20,568 bases of DNA from Bacteroidales bacterium. Its GTDB lineage: Bacteria > Bacteroidota > Bacteroidia > Bacteroidales > UBA932. Under the pieces are notes generated by a model. It saw only the letters and a list, made by a program, of their open reading frames with translations, did no database searches and was not told where the DNA came from. The stretch's first letter is position 1; each line of letters opens with the position of its first letter. Both the position numbers and the translations under genes were made by a program. Shown one piece after another: positions 7,681-14,471 of the stretch. The stretch covers positions 1 to 20,568 of the forward strand of contig JAKSKC010000016.1 in assembly GCA_024401945.1 (NCBI GenBank), read 5' to 3'.

Positions 7681-10080
7681 ATGAAGAAATACGTCATATT
7701 GCTGATTCTCGCCCTCTTAGCGGTTTCGGCGGTGTCTGCCGGCGCTGAAGAATACAATCCCGTTGCTGACAGCAGCGCCGTTGTCCTGTGCGGCAACGCC
7801 CGTTTCACCGTTCTGACCGACCGTCTCATACGTATGGAATGGTCCGAGGACGGCATATTCGAGGACAACGCTACCCTTGCAATAGTCAACCGCCGCCTGC
7901 CGGTGCCTCATTTCTCCGTAAAGAGGAGTGAAACTGCCCTGACCCTCAGGACCGACCGTCTCACCCTTGTCTACCGGGGCGGGGAATTCACCCGGGACAA
8001 TCTTTCGGTATCTTTCAGGATGAACGGGAAGACCGTCTCCTGGCATCCGGGCGCGGATGAAAGCGGGAACCTTATGGGAACCACACGGACCCTCGACGGC
8101 TGCCACGGCTTCTCGAAGATAAGCAGCAGGGACAATTATATGGAGAAAGGTGTCCTTTCCAGGGACGGATGGGCGATCATCGACGAGTCCTCGAGGCATC
8201 TTCTTGTAAAGGACGGCTCCGACTGGGGGGAATGGGTTGCGGAGCGCCCGCAGGGAAGGCGCAGCGACCTATATATATTCGCCTACGGTCACGACTACCC
8301 CGGAGCCCTGTCGGACTTTACCAAGGTGGCGGGGAAGATTCCTCTTCCTCCCAGATATACGCTCGGTTACTGGTGGAGCAGGTATTGGGCCTACACTGCG
8401 GAGGAACTGCTCGAGATAGGCTCGCAGATGCGTTCGCGCGGCATCCCGATGGATGTGTTCATAATCGATATGGACTGGCACGAGACCTGGAAGGAGCGTG
8501 CCCGCAGGCTCGGGAAGGATGAATTCGGACAGAACCCCGGATGGACCGGCTACACCTGGAACGGAGACCTTATCCCGGACCCGGAGGGACTGCTGAACGA
8601 ACTCCATTCGATGCGTTACAAACTGGCCCTCAACCTGCATCCTGCAAGCGGGATCCGTCCTTCGGAGTCCTGCTACAACGCTTTCATCGAAGACTATCTT
8701 TCCAGGACCGACGACTATGACGGCCCCGAGGGCTATGTATTCCCCGAAGGCGGATATACCTACGCAGGCTATGACAAGCCCGTCGGAAAGGCCGGATACA
8801 GGGCACCGTCCGCATTCAGGCTCAGCCAGCAGGCCTGGGCGGATGCCTATTTCAACTCGGTGATACGACCGTTCGAGAAGATAGGCGTCGACTTCTGGTG
8901 GATTGACTGGCAGCAGTGGAAGGAGGACCGTTACTGCAAGGGACTCTCCGAGACTTTCTGGTGCAACTACGCCTTCTTCAACGACAAGGCCCGCAGGGCG
9001 CGCGTGCAGGGCGGCGATGCCCGGCGCCCGTTCATATACCACAGATGGGGCGGCCTGGGGAGCCACCGTTACCAGCTCGGCTTCAGCGGTGACACCTTCT
9101 GCGAATGGAGCGTGCTGGAGTTCCTGCCATATTTCACTGCAACAGCCTCCAATGTCTGCTATGGATACTGGGGACACGACATAGGCGGGCATATGAACGT
9201 CGAACCGGGTCCTACCGATCCGGAGATGTACACCAGATGGCTCCAGTACGGAGTCTTCACCCCTATCTTCAAGACCCACTCCACCGCCAGCAAGGACCTT
9301 GACAGGAGGATCTGGTCATATCCGACGCACTATGAATATATGAGGGATGCCATCCTCCTGCGCTACGAGCTCTCTCCTTATATCTACGATGCCGCCCGCT
9401 ACTCCTACGACAGCGGCGTGTCCATGACCCGCCCTCTGTACTATTACTATCCGGAGGATGACAGGGCCTACAGCTATAACAGGGAATTCTTCTTCGGGGA
9501 CAATATCCTGGCTACGGTGCTGTGCGCCCCTGCCGGCCCCGACGGGAAAACTGAATGCACGATGTGGTTCCCGGCCGGCAACGACTGGTTCGATATGGCC
9601 CATCACAATATGATCAAGGGAGGTACGGTCCGGACGCTCAGCTACGGCATCTCCGAGAATCCGTGGTATGTCAGGGCCGGCGCCATAATCCCGCTTGCGG
9701 GGAAGGGAATCACGGACCTGCAGACCCCGGGCAACGAGTGGAGGATAATGATAGCTCCGGGAAACGGGGAATCAAGCTATGTCCATTATGAGGACGACGG
9801 CCTGACCAACAGCTACGATACGGAATATGCCACAACCCTGATCACATCCAGGGCCTCCTCCCGCCGGACGGTGGTGACGGTAGCCCCGAGATGCGGTTCA
9901 TACAGGGGAATGGACGCAGGAAGGAAACTGTCGGTCATCTTCGAAGGCATTGGCGGAACTCCGTCCTCGGTGACGGTGAACGGGGAGGCGGCAACGGCAG
10001 TCCAGGAAGGGACGGCGACGGTGGTCGATGTACCTCTGCTGCCGGCAGACAGGGAAATCAGGGTTGAACTAATACGCTGA
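7681..10080 (+). CDS. Secreted glycoside hydrolase family 31 enzyme (alpha-glycosidase)
   Basis: A 799-residue exported enzyme. The start at 7681 is preferred over an in-frame ATG at 7642 because it begins a clean Sec signal (MKKYVILLILALLAVSAVSA, cleavage near A20-A22) and does not overlap the transporter gene. An N-terminal beta-sandwich (about 30-215) precedes the TIM barrel (about 220-570) and C-terminal beta domains. The GH31 nucleophile motif is WWIDW (D409), and the acid/base lies in FSGDTFCEW (D471); a GHDIGG motif follows. GH31 enzymes are retaining alpha-glucosidases, alpha-xylosidases, alpha-galactosidases and relatives; the sequence alone does not say which. No lipobox cysteine follows the signal, so a periplasmic location is likely. 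It is followed by the chorismatase-like gene after 17 bases. Confidence 0.93.
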   Translation: MKKYVILLILALLAVSAVSAGAEEYNPVADSSAVVLCGNARFTVLTDRLIRMEWSEDGIFEDNATLAIVNRRLPVPHFSVKRSETALTLRTDRLTLVYRGGEFTRDNLSVSFRMNGKTVSWHPGADESGNLMGTTRTLDGCHGFSKISSRDNYMEKGVLSRDGWAIIDESSRHLLVKDGSDWGEWVAERPQGRRSDLYIFAYGHDYPGALSDFTKVAGKIPLPPRYTLGYWWSRYWAYTAEELLEIGSQMRSRGIPMDVFIIDMDWHETWKERARRLGKDEFGQNPGWTGYTWNGDLIPDPEGLLNELHSMRYKLALNLHPASGIRPSESCYNAFIEDYLSRTDDYDGPEGYVFPEGGYTYAGYDKPVGKAGYRAPSAFRLSQQAWADAYFNSVIRPFEKIGVDFWWIDWQQWKEDRYCKGLSETFWCNYAFFNDKARRARVQGGDARRPFIYHRWGGLGSHRYQLGFSGDTFCEWSVLEFLPYFTATASNVCYGYWGHDIGGHMNVEPGPTDPEMYTRWLQYGVFTPIFKTHSTASKDLDRRIWSYPTHYEYMRDAILLRYELSPYIYDAARYSYDSGVSMTRPLYYYYPEDDRAYSYNREFFFGDNILATVLCAPAGPDGKTECTMWFPAGNDWFDMAHHNMIKGGTVRTLSYGISENPWYVRAGAIIPLAGKGITDLQTPGNEWRIMIAPGNGESSYVHYEDDGLTNSYDTEYATTLITSRASSRRTVVTVAPRCGSYRGMDAGRKLSVIFEGIGGTPSSVTVNGEAATAVQEGTATVVDVPLLPADREIRVELIR

Positions 10081-10097
10081 ACCGGCGGCAACGGGAT

Positions 10098-11093
10098 ATG
10101 AAGGAAAAGCACATCATACTGGAATCGGATACTGTAACCGGACTTCTGCAGAAGGAGAATGAAACTCTCGGAGGGCTTCAGGGCTGGTCCGTGGCAATGA
10201 GGAGATATTTCCTCAGTTCGGCGGAGCAGAAGAAGGAATTCCCTTCGGGGAATGGGGCCGTGTCGTACATCGTGCAGCCTCCTCTGGACGGCAGCACGGC
10301 CGCTGTCTGGCTTTATCTGATATCGGATGTGCAGCTCAGGTACGGGAAAGGAATCACCGTGGCGTCGGAGGACGGTCTGGAATATGTCTGGACGGCCGGC
10401 ATCACGGCTGAGGGCGCTGACTCGAGGGAACAGACCGAATCCATCTTCACCTCGTACGAAAAGGACCTTTCCGGAATGGGGATGTCGCTGGAGGACAACT
10501 GCGTACGCACCTGGCTCTTTGTGGACGACATAGACTCCAACTATGCCGGCGTAGTGGTCGGCAGGAGGGAGAATTTCAAGACCGTGGGGCTGGTTCCGCA
10601 GACGCACTACATAGCCAGCACCGGCATCGCCGGAACCCCTTGCAGGGAAGGCGCGCTGGTGCAGATGGACGCATACTCCATAAAAGGGAAATACAATACA
10701 CAATATCTTCACGCACCGGAATTCCTGAACCCCACCTACGAGTACGGAGTCACCTTCGAAAGGGGAGTGAAACTGGATTTCGGGGACAGCTCCCGGATAC
10801 TCATCTCCGGCACTGCATCCATCGACAACAGGGGAGAGGTGCTTTTCAAGGGGGATGTATGCAGGCAGACCCTGAGGATGTGGGAGAACGTGGAAGCCCT
10901 GCTCGCAGAGGCCGGGTCAGGCTGGGAGGATGTCCGCCAGGTCCTTGCCTATCTGCGCAATGCGGAGGATTACGCAAAAGTGGCGGAAATGTTCCGCAAC
11001 AAATTCCGCCAACTTCCTTATATCATCCTGAAGGCCCCCGTATGCAGGCCTGACTGGCTTGTCGAGATGGAATGCATCGCCTACAAGCGCTGA
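10098..11093 (+). CDS. YjgF/RidA-superfamily protein resembling FkbO/Hyg5 chorismatases
   Basis: A 331-residue cytoplasmic protein too long for a simple RidA (about 130 residues). Its C-terminal third is YjgF-like (ISGTASIDNRG at 236-246, through VEMECIAYK at 322-330). The middle carries RTWLFVDDI (137-145), RRENF and IASTGIAG (172-179), the arrangement I associate with FkbO/Hyg5/XanB2 chorismatases, which convert chorismate to pyruvate plus a dihydroxy-cyclohexadienoate or hydroxybenzoate. The terminal CRPDWLVE segment places C316 seven residues before E323. That is the spacing I recall for the catalytic Cys and Glu of Hyg5-type 3-hydroxybenzoate synthases, and the RidA arginine position is not kept. 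The activity is inference. It is the last gene after SBF and GH31, and its stop is separated by one base from the convergent GH5-CE7 stop. Confidence 0.7.
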   Translation: MKEKHIILESDTVTGLLQKENETLGGLQGWSVAMRRYFLSSAEQKKEFPSGNGAVSYIVQPPLDGSTAAVWLYLISDVQLRYGKGITVASEDGLEYVWTAGITAEGADSREQTESIFTSYEKDLSGMGMSLEDNCVRTWLFVDDIDSNYAGVVVGRRENFKTVGLVPQTHYIASTGIAGTPCREGALVQMDAYSIKGKYNTQYLHAPEFLNPTYEYGVTFERGVKLDFGDSSRILISGTASIDNRGEVLFKGDVCRQTLRMWENVEALLAEAGSGWEDVRQVLAYLRNAEDYAKVAEMFRNKFRQLPYIILKAPVCRPDWLVEMECIAYKR

Positions 11094-11094
11094 G

Positions 11095-13395
11095 CTATAG
11101 CATCGAATTGAACCATTCTTCCCTGGCTTCCTTCCAGGACGGCTCCTTCCACATTGCGTGACCGCAGGTAGGGACGCAGAAATATTTCTTCTCGCTCTTC
11201 ACCATATTGTATCCCGCGAAATTTGTGTGAGGAGGGCAGGTCGAATCCTGGAGCCCGAACGCCATGAACACCGGACAGCTTATCCTGTCGGTGAAGTTCT
11301 TCACATCGAAATAGCTCAGGGTCCTGAACAGGTCGTCAGGGGCGATCCCCTCAGCCGTGGCGGTGTTGATGACATCCTGCATAGGCCAGACTACTATCTT
11401 CGCATAGTCGGGATAGTCGCTGAGGAAAGGAACTGAAGGGGCTACGGCCCTGACCCTGTCGTCCAGCGCGGCGGCAATCCAGGCAAAAGCTCCTCCCTGG
11501 CTCTCTCCCTCCACGAAAATATGCTCCTGGTCGGTCTTCGGACGTGATGCTATGAAATCCACAGCCCTTTTCACGTCGCAGAAAGCCCCCCTGTAGTAAT
11601 AGTCATCCCTGTTGTCCATCCCGCGTTTTATCCAGCTGGCATCGGGCTCGCGGAAGATTCCCTGTCCGCGCACGCTCACGAGGAACTGTATGGCATCCGG
11701 ACGGTCCTGAGGCCCGTAATGGTACGGCTGGGCGCCATAGCCCATATAGTCGATTATGGCCTTGTACTGTCCTTCGGCGACCGGCTCCATATAATAACCC
11801 CCGATAGTGACCCCGCCGAGGGATTTCATATATACCGTATATGCGTTGCGGACGCTGTCCGAATGTTCCGGGTCCGGCACGAGCTCATATTCGGGATCGA
11901 CGGCGGCGAGTTCTCCGAGGGTCTCTTCCCAGAAACTGTCGAAATCCGGCTCCTTGCTCTGAGGTGATATTATGTCCTCCGGATTTATAAGTATGTTGAA
12001 GGACGGGAAATTGCTGAATACCGCCCTGTAGGCCCCCGGCTCCGGTGTCCCGAGCAGGAATGTCACCTCCGCCGCCTTCTTGCCGTCCAGCTGCACCCTG
12101 TTGAAAAACTCGTATGCCGTATCCGGACTTTCGCTCATAAGGGTCGTGTCACGCACGAGCTTCAGCGTCATGTCCGTTTCAGAGACGCCCGGGCAGCTGA
12201 CGTAGGCCTTGAGCTGGAACGGCCCATCTCCTGTCATCAGGCAGCTCAGGTCCAGCGGGGCATACACCACAGGGGTGTTGTCCAGGGTGCGTGTCGTTTC
12301 CCTGATGAGCCCTACGGTGCTGTCGGAATGCAGCACGGCGTTGAGGCCCTGGTCTTCCTGCGGAGGGTCTATCTCCCAAGTCCAGAAATTGCATCCCGCA
12401 AGGTTGAGTCCCTGCTTCGCGGATTCGACGATCCTGCTGAAGACCTTGCCGTATATCTTGTCCCTGCCTGTCGTCGGGGCGCTTTCCTCGAAGCTGAAAC
12501 CATCCCTCGGATAGCCGAATTCCTCGATGACGAGCGGTTTGCCGAGGTCCTTTGCCACGGCGAGGTTGCGGTCCAGATACTCCTCGAGCATCCGGACGGA
12601 CCTGTCAGCATTCTCAACCACGCTGTCGCGGTCGGCCCAGCTCCAGTTGAACGGCCATATGTGGATGGTGACATAATCTATGTCCCTGCAGTCGTTGATC
12701 CTGCGGTACAGCTCGGTGTCCTTCTCGCAGCCCATCGTGCCCTCATTGCCGGTACTTACCATATGGTTGCTGTCCAGGCTCTTTATGAATGCTGCGGTCT
12801 CGTGGATGTATTTCACGAAGTTGTCCCTGGTCAGTGGATCGTCAGAGAAGCATCTCGGCTCGTTGGCTATCTGCCAGGAGAATACGGCAGGTTCCTCCCT
12901 GTATCTTTCGACAATGGCCCTGACGTGCTCGCGGCTTATATCCTGGGCCTCCCTGTTGTTGGAGAATTCCGCCATCGCCTTCATATAGGCGGGATATCCT
13001 TCCCTGTCGCAGCGCGGCTGTGCTCCGGCCCCCGCCTTCTCGAGATAGTCGGCGAAGCAGGTTGACCAGTCCCAGCAGTTGTTCAGATAAAGGACAGCGC
13101 ACATCCCGCGCCTGCGCATCTCCTTCAGGGCAATGTCCAGCCCGGGGATGCAGTCGCTGTCAGCGGCCAGTACGCGGAGATTAGTCACTCCTATCGCTTT
13201 CAGCGAGTCCAGTTCAGCCTCCAGTCTTGCCCTGTCCTCGAGCGCAAGCTTGCCCGCACACCAGAAATTGGCCCCCACAAAGTACTGCGGCGTGTTTCCA
13301 AGCAGTATCTGGGTCCTTTCCCTGCGGTAGAAATCAGTTTCCGTGTTGCAGCTGCAGACCAGTGCCAGCAGCGCGAGAATGAATATCCTTTTCAT
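11095..13395 (-). CDS. GH5-CE7 fusion lipoprotein: mannanase-like domain plus acetyl esterase
   Basis: A 766-residue two-enzyme protein. A short signal ends in a cysteine-bearing lipobox region (LALVCSC, C14 or C16), so it is probably a lipoprotein. Residues about 30-370 form a GH5-type barrel resembling subfamily 7 mannanases: ANEP supplies the acid/base (E179) and IEEFGYP the nucleophile (E292). A linker beta region (about 375-475) follows. Residues about 480-766 are a CE7/AXE1-type esterase with nucleophile GESQGG (S632), D717 in GLQDSTCPP and H746 in CGHAMW. The combination suggests removal of acetyl groups and backbone cleavage of an acetylated beta-mannan or related glycan, which is inferred from domains only. 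Its ATG overlaps the kinase stop by four bases (ATGA), marking it as the last gene of the GH2-kinase operon. Confidence 0.88.
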   Translation of the reverse strand: MKRIFILALLALVCSCNTETDFYRRERTQILLGNTPQYFVGANFWCAGKLALEDRARLEAELDSLKAIGVTNLRVLAADSDCIPGLDIALKEMRRRGMCAVLYLNNCWDWSTCFADYLEKAGAGAQPRCDREGYPAYMKAMAEFSNNREAQDISREHVRAIVERYREEPAVFSWQIANEPRCFSDDPLTRDNFVKYIHETAAFIKSLDSNHMVSTGNEGTMGCEKDTELYRRINDCRDIDYVTIHIWPFNWSWADRDSVVENADRSVRMLEEYLDRNLAVAKDLGKPLVIEEFGYPRDGFSFEESAPTTGRDKIYGKVFSRIVESAKQGLNLAGCNFWTWEIDPPQEDQGLNAVLHSDSTVGLIRETTRTLDNTPVVYAPLDLSCLMTGDGPFQLKAYVSCPGVSETDMTLKLVRDTTLMSESPDTAYEFFNRVQLDGKKAAEVTFLLGTPEPGAYRAVFSNFPSFNILINPEDIISPQSKEPDFDSFWEETLGELAAVDPEYELVPDPEHSDSVRNAYTVYMKSLGGVTIGGYYMEPVAEGQYKAIIDYMGYGAQPYHYGPQDRPDAIQFLVSVRGQGIFREPDASWIKRGMDNRDDYYYRGAFCDVKRAVDFIASRPKTDQEHIFVEGESQGGAFAWIAAALDDRVRAVAPSVPFLSDYPDYAKIVVWPMQDVINTATAEGIAPDDLFRTLSYFDVKNFTDRISCPVFMAFGLQDSTCPPHTNFAGYNMVKSEKKYFCVPTCGHAMWKEPSWKEAREEWFNSML

Positions 13396-14462
13396 AATTG
13401 ACAGATATAATCTTCCATCATCGTCAGTTTCTCCTCCATTGATTGCAGCAGCCTGTACTGCGCCCTGGTGCGCACCAGATTGTGCTCCGCGTATGCGGTC
13501 TTGTAGTACACGTCCCCGTCTATGTAGTCCATCAGGAACCTGAGCACCTGCTCGTAGGTGATGTACAATCCGCTGAATGCCAGGTTCTCCCTCTCCTGTT
13601 CAGTCAGGATCCCGGAAGCCTCTTCCAGATAGCCGTCCATATAGGACTTGAACATATCCATATCCATAGAGACATTGTCTGGATTCCTGTCATCCTCCGC
13701 CCCCGTGTTGGTGTATGAGCGCAGGGCGTCCCCCGTGTCGTTCAGGAGAGTGGACCTCATAAGCGTGTCCAGGTCTATGGCGCACAGCAGTTCGCCGCTG
13801 TCGGCATCGAAGAGGAAGTTGCTTATCTTGGTGTCGTTGTGAGTCACCCTGGAAGGGATTATCCCTTTCTCGTACTTCTCGCGGAAGGCAAGCATCCGTT
13901 CCCTCCTGGATTCGATCCAGGATATCTCCTCGCGCAGCTGTCCCACCCTTCCGGCGGCGTCCCGCGACAGGCTCGCATCCCATTGTTCGAACCTGAACCT
14001 GATGTCGTGGAAGCCCTTTATCGTCTCTGCCAGAGGTTCGTTGAAGTCAGCCACCTGACGGTGGAACTTCCCGAGCCCGCGGCCTCCCAGACAGGCGAGT
14101 GAGGGACTGTCGGCGCGGTCATAGCTCCTGGAACCACGGATAAACCTGCAGACCGTCCACCAGTTGCCGTCACCGTCCCGCCAGAACGGATTCCCGTCCA
14201 GGGCAGGGACTACGGACAGCGACTGGCGCCCGGGGTCCGCAACCTTCGTTGCGATATGCGCGCTTACACGTACGATGTTGTCCATCATTGCCGGGATGTC
14301 GGTGAAGATGAGATGGTTCTTGCGCTGCAGTATGTACTGCGGCACCTCACTCCCTGTGTATACCATATAGGTGTCGTTGATGAAACCCTCTCCGAGCGGC
14401 TTCACTGCAACGGGCTTTTCGCCGAGCCTGAACCGGCCCGCAATTTCAATCAGTCTGTCCAT
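13392..14462 (-). CDS. APH-fold sugar kinase, N-acetylhexosamine 1-kinase-like (NahK/MdsC type)
   Basis: A 356-residue cytoplasmic kinase of the aminoglycoside phosphotransferase fold. The catalytic loop reads HNDTKISN (H208 to N215, with D210 as base) and the metal-binding aspartate segment is AIDLDT (D230/D232). The N-terminal GEGFINDTY stretch (24-32) is the nucleotide-loop equivalent. Closest known relatives are NahK, which makes N-acetylhexosamine 1-phosphate, and bacteroidal MdsC-like proteins historically labelled mucin-desulfating; I see no sulfatase features. It starts nine bases after the GH2 stop and overlaps the GH5-CE7 start by four bases, so it most likely phosphorylates a monosaccharide released by those enzymes. 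Which sugar (GlcNAc, GalNAc, mannose, galactose) is not determined. Confidence 0.82.
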   Translation of the reverse strand: MDRLIEIAGRFRLGEKPVAVKPLGEGFINDTYMVYTGSEVPQYILQRKNHLIFTDIPAMMDNIVRVSAHIATKVADPGRQSLSVVPALDGNPFWRDGDGNWWTVCRFIRGSRSYDRADSPSLACLGGRGLGKFHRQVADFNEPLAETIKGFHDIRFRFEQWDASLSRDAAGRVGQLREEISWIESRRERMLAFREKYEKGIIPSRVTHNDTKISNFLFDADSGELLCAIDLDTLMRSTLLNDTGDALRSYTNTGAEDDRNPDNVSMDMDMFKSYMDGYLEEASGILTEQERENLAFSGLYITYEQVLRFLMDYIDGDVYYKTAYAEHNLVRTRAQYRLLQSMEEKLTMMEDYICQL

Positions 14463-14471
14463 ATGCTGTCC

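Noticed and set aside
7041..7889. 282-codon minus-strand frame across the SBF/GH31 junction
   Set aside because: Rich in charged and glycine residues, opposite a clear membrane protein and signal peptide; a shadow.
8269..9279. 336-codon frame antisense to GH31
   Set aside because: Covers the GH31 catalytic barrel on the other strand, with no recognisable motif; a shadow.
10098..11093. Simple RidA/translation-inhibitor annotation
   Set aside because: The protein is about 200 residues too long and the residue aligned with the RidA catalytic arginine is valine; a chorismatase-like relative fits better.
13392..14462. Mucin-desulfating sulfatase or aminoglycoside resistance enzyme
   Set aside because: There is no sulfatase motif, and the operon context with glycosidases points to sugar phosphorylation rather than drug modification.
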